Shown here one piece after another: positions 1-9,967 of a stretch of DNA of 64,000 nt. The DNA is from Acanthococcus lagerstroemiae (taxonomy: Eukaryota > Arthropoda > Insecta > Hemiptera > Eriococcidae). Within the stretch, counting starts at the first letter, position 1; the number at the start of each line of letters is the position of its first letter. The notes beneath the pieces were generated by a model that saw only the letters and a list, made by a program, of their open reading frames with translations, had not been told where the DNA came from and ran no database searches. The position numbers and the translations under genes are program-made. The stretch covers positions 37,345,574 through 37,409,573 of the forward strand of contig CM063114.1 in the NCBI GenBank assembly GCA_031841125.1, read 5' to 3'.

Positions 1-115
1 AACGGAGAGTTGTGTATTGTGTAATTGCCAACTTTACCAGTCCCAGTACGTTGAATCAGAAGAATTTATTCTTCAAATCATTCGAGAAGGTGTTATTATA
101 CTGCTGTATTGTACC

Positions 116-1288
116 ATGGCTACAATTCAGTATGACAGAGAATATATAGTTCGAAACTCAGAAGGTACTAACTATAAAGCTGTGCCTGTTGCTGGCGATG
201 GGAATTGTCTCTTTCGATCAATTTCTTATCTGTTGTATGAGAACGTTGGGTTCCATCACGAACTGCGCAATAATTGTGCAAAATATCTGTTACAGCATTC
301 AGCTCAGTTAGAAAGATTCTTACCAGTTAGCATAACTGCGTATGTTGGCAAATTGTTGCGTTCAGGAACATGGGCTGATCATATAGAAATACGAATTCTC
401 AGTACAATATATGATTTAGAGATTGTAATTAGTCGGGTAAATCCCGAACTTACAGAACTACTGAGTCATCCAACTGTTATTGGTGTGGGTAACAGTAAAC
501 GAATTCAGCTAATGTATTATGACCAACTTCATTACTGGCCACTGATTGAAATAAACGATTCGAACAGAACAAATACATTTAATTATGCAATGGTACAAGA
601 CCACGATTATTGTATACCTGTAAGTGATGACAGGCTGTTACAAGACCACGATTACTGTATACCTGTAAGTGATGATAGGCTGTTACAAGAACATAATTAC
701 TGTACAGTCAGAAATAACAGTCAGGTAATTGTAAAACAGAGTAACTATCATTTATTTGCAGAACACAATTACTGTAATTTAATGATAAGCTGTACTAATG
801 ATACGCATAACACTGATCATGACAGAACAGAAAGTAGTCTCACCGAAGTAGAATTCCCTACCAAAATACGCGATATCGAAACACTACAAATTGATAATGA
901 TTGCTACTATGATAATACTGATGACTGTTATCTTAACAGCAATGTAACTGCAATCGATTCTAGAAATGAGAGAGAAAATCAAGTTCTTCAACCTGAAGCC
1001 ACAGTGCTACATAATAAGGTCGAGGAAAAACGAAAAAGGGATCGTTTAAATAGGAAAATGAAACTCAGGAAAGAAAGTGTAGAAGAAAAGAACAACAGAT
1101 TAAAAAAGTACCGCACTTTAAAAAAAATGAAACTACTGAAGGAAAGTGTCGAACAAAGACAGGCCAGATTACAAGAAAAACGTATCAGTATGAAAAACAA
1201 AAAAGCAAATGAAAACAGCGAACAAAGAAAGAACAGATCAAAACAAAATGATCTGAAAAAAGATCAAAGATCAGGCAAACGCAAATGA
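116..1288 (+). CDS. OTU-domain cysteine protease-like protein with basic repeat tail
   Basis: 390-aa ORF from the ATG at 116 (good context, ACCATGG); an in-frame upstream ATG at 17 exists but lacks a domain reason. Residues 25-145 look like an OTU deubiquitinase fold: AGDGNCLFRS gives catalytic Asp28/Cys31, and the YYDQLHYWPL segment supplies the catalytic His139. Then come two near-identical 15-residue repeats (QDHDYCIPVSDDRLL, DNA 594-683) plus a degenerate third. The C-terminal third (from about 1010) is Lys/Arg/Glu-rich with repeated KESVE..R..RL units, like the basic spacer seen before helicase-like domains of arthropod Helitron-type ORFs. In known families OTU domains cleave ubiquitin chains; here the substrate is unknown. 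No helicase follows, so it may be a transposon fragment or a captured host gene. It is intronless. The fold call is firm; the element assignment is inference. Confidence 0.75.
   Translation: MATIQYDREYIVRNSEGTNYKAVPVAGDGNCLFRSISYLLYENVGFHHELRNNCAKYLLQHSAQLERFLPVSITAYVGKLLRSGTWADHIEIRILSTIYDLEIVISRVNPELTELLSHPTVIGVGNSKRIQLMYYDQLHYWPLIEINDSNRTNTFNYAMVQDHDYCIPVSDDRLLQDHDYCIPVSDDRLLQEHNYCTVRNNSQVIVKQSNYHLFAEHNYCNLMISCTNDTHNTDHDRTESSLTEVEFPTKIRDIETLQIDNDCYYDNTDDCYLNSNVTAIDSRNERENQVLQPEATVLHNKVEEKRKRDRLNRKMKLRKESVEEKNNRLKKYRTLKKMKLLKESVEQRQARLQEKRISMKNKKANENSEQRKNRSKQNDLKKDQRSGKRK
594..720 (+). repeat. 45-bp coding tandem repeat in the OTU ORF
   Basis: Two 45-bp units differing at only two positions (CAAGACCACGATTA(T/C)TGT...), followed by a diverged third start (CAAGAACATAATTACTGT). 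The reading frame is kept, so the protein repeats QDHDYCIPVSDDRLL. Confidence 0.85.
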
Positions 1289-1800
1289 TCTGAGATCAGA
1301 TCAAAGCTATAAAACAGGTGCAAGAATGTTACGTGCTATCGTGGAGTCACTTTTTATTATAAACAAAAAAAAAAAAAGTGTGACAATGAGCATTACCAAA
1401 AGGAAAAGGAAAAAATAGTTTTCATGTTTCTACCGTTCTTTCATAACTAAAATAAATCAATAGAACAAAAAATAATATTGGCGAGTGGGGAAAATCGATA
1501 AGAATGGTACTTTATTCTTTGGGACAGGGTATGTAGATAATACAATTCCAAGGAACAATTGGTTGCATGAGAACCTCAGTGTAAATTTGGACATACCTTT
1601 AAAGATAGTTAATAGTGTCTTTTGATCAATCGGTCTCCCTGAAAGAACTCTACAGCCATTAACAAACTGTACTCTCCAGTGTATATACGTATTTTATGGG
1701 AAGATTTGAGAATCCGTATGCAATACTTTACTGGTAAAGCTAAATGGTAATTATTTAAGGGATTCAAGAATTTACTACGTGAGGTATATTATAGCTCCTC
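1289..1800. other. Non-coding AT-rich spacer
   Basis: No coding potential seen. It contains short A-runs (about 1365-1377) and no recognisable repeat or RNA gene. Confidence 0.5.
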
Positions 1801-1804
1801 TTTC

Positions 1805-2164
1805 TTGATCATAAGATTCAAGTCAGATTGGTTCGTCTTAGATTATTCGCAAGTCTTAATGATAACAGATGTGGTTAGCTCTCGTGCAATACTTCTCCTG
1901 TACCACGACTTGCTAGAAGCTGGTGTCCCTGGGAAGCTCAACCCGGAGATGGTTGCCCAATCACTTGCAATGTATGATGAGCAATTTGAAGCACATGGAA
2001 ATACCGTGTATAGGCAAATCAAAATGTGGGAACCAGTCCTGTTCTCTATAATGATTGAACAATACGACTCCCTGCAAGAATCGATGCGATTCTGCGATTG
2101 GGTAAATTTTGGCTACAAAACGTCGGAGCTCACACATTGGTTAAAATCAAAGACGAACTGTTGA
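1805..2164 (+). other. Unrecognised coding-like fragment upstream of a transposon relic
   Basis: A 119-aa open frame with ordinary amino-acid composition (contains LEAGVPGKLNPEM and WVNFGYKTSELTHWLKS). I do not recognise the family. It lies directly upstream of a LINE C-terminal fragment and a DUF7869-like frame, so it is probably part of the same mobile-element debris. No start or splice evidence supports a host gene. Confidence 0.3.
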
Positions 2165-2282
2165 GAGATAAATTGTCCTCACATTGCCTCGCCGAGTTAC
2201 ATGGGATGTTTAGATTGTGGGGTCGATGAGGGATGTGATAAAATGACAGACATTGCGTTACATCTGTCTCCAGTCGAGATAG

Positions 2283-2475
2283 GTGAATGTAACTCTATAC
2301 AAAGCTATCTTTGACTCCATCACTGAATACTGTTCAATTGCCTACTTCACTAGGTTATCTCTGACCAATATAGATAAGCTTGTAAGACTACAACGTGGGA
2401 TTCTTATCGGAACAATTAGTGCTTACAGGACGGTCTCTTATGCCGCAGTCTACGCAGTATCAGGGATTATAATTT
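2283..2475 (+). pseudogene. Non-LTR retrotransposon C-terminal fragment (R1/I-like)
   Basis: The frame reads YKAIFDSITEYCSIAY, then KLVRLQRGILI and SAYRTVSYAA. These follow the pattern of the region after the reverse transcriptase in R1/I-like LINEs (Y..I..P...YG...W, L..LQR..L, AYRTVS..A). Only about 60 residues are present and they run straight into an unrelated DUF7869-like frame, so this is a truncated chimeric relic. Confidence 0.55.
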
Positions 2476-3250
2476 GTTCAGCTGTACTCGATTTTTTAAG
2501 AAAAATCCATAAACATGCGGCAGCAAAACACTATCGACGGCTTTCCTTATTTTCCGATTCATGTGCCGGACAAAATAAAAATACAACAATGTTGAATGCT
2601 CGGTTACAGTATGTAAATTCACCCAAGTGCCCCTTTCGTGAGATTCAATGTATACATGCCCTGTATCCGGTCATAGCTACATGCCCCCTGACCGCCTATT
2701 TGGGCGGATTGAAAAAGATGTACGTCGCAGAGAAGTCAGTTCCCCGACTGTATACCACGAAATTTTCCGTCAGCATGCTAAAGTGCGTGTATGCAAGACT
2801 GATTTTCAGATGTATGATTACAAAGCTCTTGCGGACTCTTTAATTAAGAAAAATAATGATACAGCAATGCGGAAAACGCTTATCTGGCACTTTAAACGTA
2901 ATGACCGAAATGTGCGTGTTTCTAATACTTATTGTGGTAACCTAAGAGAAGTATCAGTCCTCAAACCTCAGTCTGCATCTTCTTTCTTCTGTAAACCGAA
3001 ACTCCTTCCTCTTTCAAATCATATATCCAAGAAGAAAGCTAAAGATATCAAGGCACTATTACCCTCCGTTGCTCTGACTCCAGAAGAGAAGCTGTATTAT
3101 GATCAGATTTTGAAGCAAGCTACAGGCATGAAGAATAAGGAACGGGATGATTCTGAATGTCCTGTTATGCGGTCTAAGATTAAGAATGAGTCCGATCATT
3201 CAATATTTTCAATGTTCCTTATTCCTTTTTTATTTCAATATATTATATGA
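2476..3250 (+). pseudogene. Frameshifted DUF7869-like transposon-associated ORF
   Basis: The first part (to about 2668) contains LFSDSCAGQNKN; a second frame from about 2660 contains GHSYMPPDRLFGRIEKDV and continues to a stop at 3248. Together they match the order of motifs in the large DUF7869 family (FSDSC.GQN...H....DR.FG.IEK), widespread in arthropod and cnidarian genomes and usually in transposon-like contexts. The natural join is at YPV/SGHSYMP, so one indel near 2668 breaks the ORF. The core resembles an RNase H-like nuclease, but the biochemical role is not established. The C-terminal part is Lys/Ser-rich. Confidence 0.55.
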
Positions 3251-3355
3251 ATAGCGTGAGTTTCTTCTTTTACAGGAACCGTGATACGAATGAAACATAA
3301 TACAAACTTTTTTCTGTAACTACAATATTTTTCATCATCACTCCGTTGAAAAGTA

Positions 3356-3564
3356 TTTCCAAAACGCCCTTAGTCCACAAGTTTTTGATACTTCATTCAG
3401 TATATCACATAAAGGTAACACTGGAAAATAACGCCATCTATAGGATATATTCAGGAAGGTTCAGGCTTGCGTATAGTGTAATAACAAATTCTCTAACTCC
3501 ATTATTCGTAAATTGCCACGGTTTTTCTTAATTTCATGTTTTCGGACTAAGGGCGTTTTGGAAA
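3356..3564. mobile_element. MITE with 21-bp terminal inverted repeats
   Basis: The left end TTTCCAAAACGCCCTTAGTC and the right end GACTAAGGGCGTTTTGGAAA are exact inverted repeats enclosing about 167 bp of non-coding AT-rich sequence. Too short to encode a transposase. The target-site duplication is not clear. Confidence 0.75.
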
Positions 3565-3759
3565 GTCACTCCTCAATGAGTCTAATAACGGTATCACAAG
3601 GATTAATTTCATTTAACTTTCTTGGAATAATATTTTTCCTGCATTACTGGGACCTTCGGGCACCTGTGGGGGGGGGGCACGAATAATGTAATAATAATAT
3701 ATAATTATTATTTTTAAGGCAAGTGCTCCGACTTTGAAGAATGTTTTTGCCAGGAAGAA

Positions 3760-4480
3760 AGAAGGAAAAAGACGTTTTTCTCCTGAATTGACAGCGTTTG
3801 CGTTGACCTAGCAATTTTATTCAACAAAAGCGTACAATTATGTCAGAAAAGAAGTTTGCAAATCTATTACCGTCCTTGTCAACACTCAGAAGGTATCGAG
3901 CACGCGTTGATGCCCGTCCTGGATTCCTCCGTGAAGCGTTTCACCAGCTTGCTAGGAAAACAAAAGATAAGCCAATGGCTGTAAATCTTGTTATTGATGA
4001 AATGTCGATACGAGAACATGTCGACCAACGAGGTGACCGGTTGTACGGCCATGTCGACTTTGGTACAATGATGCATGATGCATAACCCGAAATTCCGACA
4101 GCTACAAGTAATCTGACATTTTTAGCTGTAAATCTAAAGGAAAATTTCAGAATTCCCGTCGCCTATTTCTTAGCGAATTCACTCTCTGGCAAAGAACTAT
4201 CAAATTTGGTGTCCATGTGTACAAAAATGTTGTATCACATAAACGTGCACGTTTGCGCTGTTACCTTCGACGGCCTACCAGTAAATCTACCTGACTTGAT
4301 ACGAGTAACCTACCAGTGGCAGAAGGTAAAACGAATACCGACGTTTCAACAGCCATGCCGAGAGTCAGTTTCAATAGACTCAACTATGAATCCGCATTGA
4401 TACGTCAACTTGATCATCCACCATCCATCGGTATGCCTATTTCACTTTGATCCGGCCCATCTGTTAACCAAGGCCATCCA
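3760..4480 (+). pseudogene. P-element/THAP9-like transposase remnant
   Basis: Fragments in several frames follow the order of P-element transposases: FSPELTAFALT and QFYSTKAYNYVRK (split by a TAG at 3809), LLPSLSTLRRYRARVDARPG, VNLVIDEMSI (first catalytic Asp region of the RNase H fold), YGHVDFG, then in another frame LTFLAVNLKENFRIPVAYFL and VHVCAVTFDGLPVNL, and finally FHFDPAHLLT. At least one stop and several frameshifts (about 3850, 4083, 4300-4400) make it inactive. The THAP zinc finger and the C-terminal half are absent. Terminal repeats were not found. Confidence 0.75.
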
Positions 4481-4984
4481 ACCCACACCGGGGCACGACC
4501 GCCATCTCGCGAAGGTGCCTCCAGTGCACAAACTCATTCACGAACATATTCCGGTAGAACCCAATTCCAGGGGTACCCGTGCTCGGGGCACGGTAATGCC
4601 ATCCTGTGTACGCCTCAGTTCAGAGCCCCAGATCGAAAAACTCTGGCCCGCCCCAGGAAGAGCCAATGCCAGGAGATCGAAACCGTGAACCTGATGAGTT
4701 GAAGCCAGCTTCAGGTCAAGTCGAATCCTGCCGTTACCCGGGGCACGACATTGTCCTTGTGATTCTCATCCTACATTCCTCTCCTTGTCTTTCCGATCCA
4801 CCAGTTCCAGAAGTATTCTTTTATTCTTTTTTTTTTTTTTTTTTTTGTATTTGTTCAGTCGAACCTAAATTCATCACCGAATTGTAAATGTTTGAAGACT
4901 GATTTTCTTTTCTATGTGTTCATTTTTCTTAGTCAATACTTAAAACAAGTCTTTTTTTATTTTTTAGCCTAATGGCTCAATTTC
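4481..4984. other. Non-coding stretch
   Basis: A moderately GC-rich part (4490-4800) has no convincing protein match, followed by a T-run (about 4830-4846) and AT-rich sequence. Nothing further is supported. Confidence 0.4.
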
Positions 4985-5236
4985 TAGTATTAAGATGTCT
5001 AGATTCAGATTCACTCTCAAAAAATCAAAAGGAATTCGTATAATTTCAACCATTATTATAATAATTCAATTAAAAAAAAAAACAACGAATAAATTTATAA
5101 ATATTATTAAAATATATTTTTGATAATTTAAAATAAAAATTAATAATATTCTTTTATAATAAAAATTAAAAAAATTAAAACCATAATAAAAATAATATTA
5201 TAAGAAATTATTTGAACAATTAAACGAATTAGATTA
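4985..5236 (-). pseudogene. nad1: NUMT: mitochondrial nad1 fragment
   Basis: On the minus strand, read with the invertebrate mitochondrial code, the sequence gives LIRLIVQMISYNIIFIMVLI and, after frameshifts, VEIMRIPFDFFESESES. These align with conserved NADH dehydrogenase subunit 1 segments (R.VAQ.ISYE..., and the quinone-site motif AETNR.PFDF.EGESELVSG). Base composition is far more AT-rich than the flanks. Stops and frameshifts show it is a dead nuclear copy. The source is evidently a very AT-rich mitogenome. Confidence 0.8.
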
Positions 5237-6660
5237 TGTCTATCTTCCCACATACGTTTAGTATTTGTTTCGAACAATTTTTTTTTTTGTATCTACCAAT
5301 CACAGTTATTTTTCTTTTATCCTTCTCGTTTGTTATTGCTTTTTTTTTTTTTTTTTGTAAATCAATGTTCCGTCACCGTAACGGAAAGCTGTTTTTCTTT
5401 TTATTCCTACTTATCTCTTAGTGTTACCCGTTTTGTTTTTGTCTTTCTTTTTCATGTTTGTTTGTTATAGGACAGAACGGCTCTTCCCGTATGGCCGTGG
5501 GGGGGAGGGGTAAATGTTTGTTTTGGCTTGGGGGGAGGGGGTCCAGGTCAACCTTGCCCATCCTTATTTTCCCCAACTTCAAAACCCAGGGTTTGGGACG
5601 TTAAGGCGAGGCATGTGGTAACCCAGCTACGCGGTTTCCGGATGGTCAAGGCAGTTGAGATCGAATCGGTCGATTGATACAAAAAGAGTTCTCTTTCTCT
5701 CACTTCTCCAAACCTGTCTATTCCCGTTTATTCCTGTCCAATCCTGATAATACTATTCTGCCTGCTCTTTTCGATTTTTATCGACTTTTCCTACCTTACT
5801 TGACTTCCTTGACCTAACGAGAGAGGGGGAAAACTCACTGATGACCATCGGGGAAAACGGGGCAGAGGGGACTCGGTTTTTGGACACGACCTAAGAAAGA
5901 TCGGCAGAAAATTCGCAACATTAAATTTTCAGTCTAATACCATTTTAGAGTCTCATTTCCGTAATTTCTGTGAACTTTCAAAAACGCGTAATCTTTCTTC
6001 CACCGCGAGTTTACCAAGTATCATGTATTTTCGGCATACTCGTAACTCGTAGTTGCGACTGTTCATACATCCTGGAACACGTGTGAATCGTCGAGATACC
6101 ATCGCTGTCACATCGTTACGACCATCCCGGAGGATCCGAGCTGTCCATTTTCCCACCGAAAGATCACCGTTACGTTCACCTAAATCATAAGTTATTGAAT
6201 AACACGTAACGTATTCTTAATTGTATCTGGTTATTTAATTATACGTTATCTCGTGTCTGTGTCTCTCCTGCTTGCCATCAGACCAGAATGAGATCTGATA
6301 CTTGAGGTATTTCAATAGCTAGTACTCAGCAAACCCTGGGTTACTTCGTCAACCAAACACGCAAGATCCCATCAGCCTCAAGTGCCCATTCCTTCCGCCC
6401 TGTAGACCTCTCTGCTAGTCGTGGCCTGACAGTGGTTCCATCCCATACCGACTAACCCTCTTGTTTCCCTAGGAGCCTCGCCGTCGGTTACCACAAATGT
6501 CAGAGATAGTAAAATTGAGATGGGCGTGTTAACGTGACTACACTGCTATAACAATTGTACTTTATTTTTCATCTAGTCATTGTGCTCTGATTACTCGTTA
6601 TCGTGTTATTATTCTGGTGTTGCTATGGAAATATAGTTGTTACAAGATGTGAACTGTTTT
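5237..6660. other. Gene-free spacer with homopolymer and G-rich tracts
   Basis: Contains long T-runs (5279-5288, 5340-5356) and two close G-rich tracts (about 5500-5545). Several short open frames exist on both strands but none shows a family motif, codon pattern or splice support. I see no gene. Confidence 0.45.
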
Positions 6661-6668
6661 GCGTAACA

Positions 6669-6893
6669 TCCAGCCCCGACTTGGCACCCTGCGACTTCTT
6701 CCTTTTTCGTAAGGTCAAGAAAGTGATGAAGGGGTCCCATTTTGCCACTGATGAGGTCATGAAGGGGGCATGTTTAGGGGCCATGGACGTCATAGACGAG
6801 GATGCCTTCCAGGACTGTTTCCAGGCGAGGAAATCGCGCATGGACAAGTGTGTGCGGGCCGGCGGTGAGTACATTGACGGCTGTAGTATATAA
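6669..6893 (+). pseudogene. Mariner-like transposase C-terminal fragment
   Basis: SSPDLAPCDFFLF is the hallmark around the third catalytic Asp of Tc1/mariner DDD/E transposases (Y.PDLAP.D..LF). The downstream K..KG..F....., CFQARKSRMDKCVRAGGEYI pattern matches the family C-terminus up to a natural stop. The N-terminal DNA-binding and first two catalytic residues are missing, so this is a truncated, inactive copy. Confidence 0.75.
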
Positions 6894-7019
6894 GTTTGTG
6901 CAATTTTGCAATACACACTTTCCACAAACGCTGCTTGTTCGGATGTGCAAATCTGTACAAAAACGTTACGTACTTCGTGTTGATGTAAACGGCGAGCAAT
7001 TTGAACACCTTTTATAATA

Positions 7020-7900
7020 TTTTAGTAGTAAATAAGTTGTAAATTAATAATTATACTGTGTTCGCAAATATTAATAAATAACATTTATGAAAAAGTATTT
7101 GTGTTCCTATTCGAATATGATGAGAAATGTGACAGAGACAAAAAAGTGCAACATGGGAAACTGACTTAGGGCCTCCCCTGGATTTGTCCTGTGTTGCTTG
7201 AAGCAAAATAACTGACCAATTTGGAGATGACATGGAAGCTTCAGCCGAAGTTGGCTTTCAGTTCCAGGATAAGGCCATTAAGGACCATATCTCAGATAAC
7301 AACACCAGAGATGATATGATGGGCATAAAGTGGCTTAATTGACATCTAATGGATTGCCAGTTGCTTACAGGTTAGAAAATCGTACTCTTCGGCAATCAAA
7401 AAGAGGTTTTACTTTTTACTCTTTTTAAGTACATTAAAACTCCTGAAAAATACTTGGACCAAGTGCCAAACACAACCTTATTTATAGTGGATGGTGCCAC
7501 CCGAAATATGGCACTGCCACGTCAGAGACTGCTCTAGCATCTATATCCAATTATTTAGTGAATATGGTAGTGGGAATACAAGCCAATTTAAAGGGCAGGT
7601 GTCAGGGTAATGACTTAATAGTAGTGATGGTAAGAGAACAAGTATTAGAGGCACTAAACTCACAACCCAGTCAACAAGCACCAGCAGTTGTAGTTGACAT
7701 TTTTGTCATATATTCTAACCTTCCTTTTGCTCCATTTTCATATAATCTTATTGCCGGATAAATAAATACAGCTATTCGAAAGTTCTGCACAGTATCGAAG
7801 TTATCACAGAGTAGTCTTAGTTATAGATTTTCTCGAATCGTCATGAAACTGAGAAGTGTTTTTAGTTATTTTCTGTTTTTGAAGTCAATTAGCAATGATA
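7020..7900. other. Unrecognised spacer with short coding-like pieces
   Basis: A short frame around 7440-7520 reads as protein-like (PEKYLDQVPNTTLFIVDGAT) but is followed by stops. No family is recognised. It may be degraded mobile-element coding sequence. Confidence 0.3.
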
Positions 7901-7925
7901 ATTGTTTGACTTTTTATAAATAGAA

Positions 7926-8215
7926 AAGTTCAGAGCCCTTGCGCACTGCTGAACTTCGGTTTATCCTCGAAACACAAGAGACAGTCGGTAGACCAACTCA
8001 CATTACTCAGTATCAGTGGTTCGTTGAAATGTTGCAATTATTTAATCTGCCACAGAAACGTCGTGTAGATTTCCGCCATTATAAACATGTATGTGTTTGG
8101 ATCTCGGTTACTGGACTTTGCTAACGCCAGAGCTGCAGCATATTCCAAGAATGTAGATGCATCTCTAGACCCTTATTTTCACTATCTCAAGAAACTCGAA
8201 GCTGTCGATTAATTG
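7926..8215 (+). pseudogene. Degraded unrecognised coding sequence
   Basis: One frame gives LRTAELRFILETQETVG and QYQWFVEMLQLFNLPQKRRV; after a shift near 8085 another gives LLDFANARAAAYSKNVDASL then DPYFHYLKKLEAVD. Both have the composition of a folded helical protein and look like one broken ORF. I cannot name the family. It could be a relic of a large transposon or a processed pseudogene. Confidence 0.35.
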
Positions 8216-8539
8216 GAAGCAAGCTCACTGATAACGATTTGAACGGCTAGACAAAACTAACCAAGACCCCTGACAACAACGATCTCTACATTAAGCGTGG
8301 TATTTCCATTGCGGTGAGTACACTCGTCACTTTGGTATCTTGGTAAAAGTACTGCAGGGTAATTTAGCTTTCAAGTCACATTAAAACATTCCAAACTATG
8401 TATTATAAACCCAAGTCTTATAAGAGTCAAGTAAGTAAAGTAGCGGCGATAACTAAATTCTTGAACGAACAGGACACGGGTAGTACACGATGCCGGGATC
8501 GGATGCCGGGATCGAAATTCAGCAATAAGCGCTGCTCGG

Positions 8540-9144
8540 GTGGCCGCTCTGGAGAAGTCGGCGTATGAGTCCGTTGACTCCAATCTGCAGAAACGGGTTG
8601 TGGATCTAGAGTTATGGAAGGCTGCCGCAAAAGCCCGGATGACGATGCTTGAGAAGGTAGAGGCTGTTTCTCTAGAGATCTATCCGAATCTGGAAGACTC
8701 CAACTCCCTAGCACCAGCTGAAGAGAGGTCGCTACTGGTCGTGGTCCAGGTGTTGATGTGGACGCTCCTATCAACCCTGACCAAACAACAGTCCCGAACA
8801 CAGCCCCGGTCACCCCAGTGAAGAAGACTGTATCTGGCTCCGAAATGCTGCAAGGAGATGAGCTCGCATCAGCTGACATCCTGATATTCTCAATCGACGA
8901 AGAGGAGCGTGCAGGTCCCTACCTGAAGAGAAAAAACATTTTCCTCGGTGGTCCAACACCTGCCGTCGCATCTGCACTTACAGCTCAAAAGGATTCGAAG
9001 GCTGCGTCCAGCGCGGCGCGCGACTATCGCGAGTTGGTGGGTCGTACAATGTCGGGCATTAAGAAGCACGTTGATGCCAGACTTCCGCCCACTGAATGCA
9101 TGGAAGCGAGGGCGAGACTATCTACTTCAGATACTAATAAATAG
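8540..9144 (+). pseudogene. Frameshifted unknown ORF with coiled-coil start
   Basis: The first frame (8540 on) contains ALEKSAYESVDSNLQKRVVD and AKARMTMLEKVEAV, a likely coiled coil. A second frame takes over near 8735 with a Pro/Thr-rich linker (INPDQTTVPNTAPVTPVKK) and ends RDYRELVGRTMSGIKKHVDA... with a stop at 9142. An N-terminal coiled coil, a Pro-rich linker and a basic helical part are compatible with a retroelement gag/ORF1-like protein, but no zinc knuckle is seen and I do not recognise it. Confidence 0.35.
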
Positions 9145-9149
9145 AATGT

Positions 9150-9367
9150 TCCTCTTTTTCCAATTTGCTCTCCACCCGAGTCCTGGAATCCGCCCTTTCG
9201 AGCATTGATTCAGAGACGTCGGGTAGGTTGTTAGGGCTGTCTTAGCCCTCTTCCCTTCTGGCCGAAAAACCAGCCTAGGTCGAAAATTCTGGCGAGTTGC
9301 TACGTGGCCTCGAACCCGGGATCTCCGGATTCTGAGACCAACACGCTATCCACTCGGCCAACGAGGC
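9150..9367 (-). mobile_element. tRNA-derived SINE-like element or tRNA pseudogene
   Basis: On the minus strand, positions 9367-9301 look like a tRNA head: A box TGGCCGAGTGG and a perfect B box GGTTCGAGGCC (9316-9306), with a potential CAG anticodon loop. The acceptor ends do not pair and the T stem is mismatched, so it is not a working tRNA. An unrelated body continues to about 9150, as in tRNA-derived SINEs. Whether other copies exist is unknown. Confidence 0.55.
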
Positions 9368-9484
9368 CCATACTCTTCCATCTAAACAGAGAGGACGGCA
9401 CCCGCACTCGGATCGCACTCGACAGCTATATGGAGTGTTGCTACGCGGCCCGAGAACAGAAGGACATTTCTGCAGAACATCCAA

Positions 9485-9967
9485 ATGGATAAAATATGGT
9501 GGAGGCCTCCTTCTTTCCAAGAGGACGCTGTCATGAAAACAGCATCCTTCTGTTTCCGCCAGTCTCAGGAAAGCCCTGTGATTGTGTTCCCTGTAGGGGT
9601 CGCTCACTCGTGGAAGTCATCAGTGGTCGCATTCGGGCGAGACTTTGGAAGTCTCTACGTGAAAGAGTTGAACCGAGAGACCGGGACTATTCTGCTCCAA
9701 GATTCGGAAAGTCCAGAAGAGGTCGCCATGGAGGCTTTTGAGTTCTATGTAGACACATACCGGTCTTCACCCGACCCGAGACTGAAGGAGGCCGTTCGCC
9801 ATCTGACAAATATCTCAGCCCCAAGGGCCACCGATGTCAATCAGCTCCCAGGAGGCCGCGGAAGAATTGAAAGGGGATGCCAATTCGAGAGGACACCGAC
9901 AACGACAGGAGGATGCCGCTGTCGCCCAGAAGCGGGTGGAAATAAGAAGAAATATAGTTTAAGCTAA
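9485..9967 (+). other. Unrecognised 160-codon open frame
   Basis: An uninterrupted frame containing VIVFPVGVAHSWKSSVVAFG and ETGTILLQDSESPEEVAME. GC content is higher than in the flanks and codon use looks coding-like. It ends in a low-complexity Arg/Gly/Thr tail. I do not recognise the family. It follows the broken coiled-coil ORF and the tRNA-like element, so a mobile-element origin is likely. Confidence 0.35.

Noticed and set aside
5500..5545. G-quadruplex regulatory element
   Set aside because: G-runs are present but lie far from any gene and may be low-complexity; no functional claim is supported.
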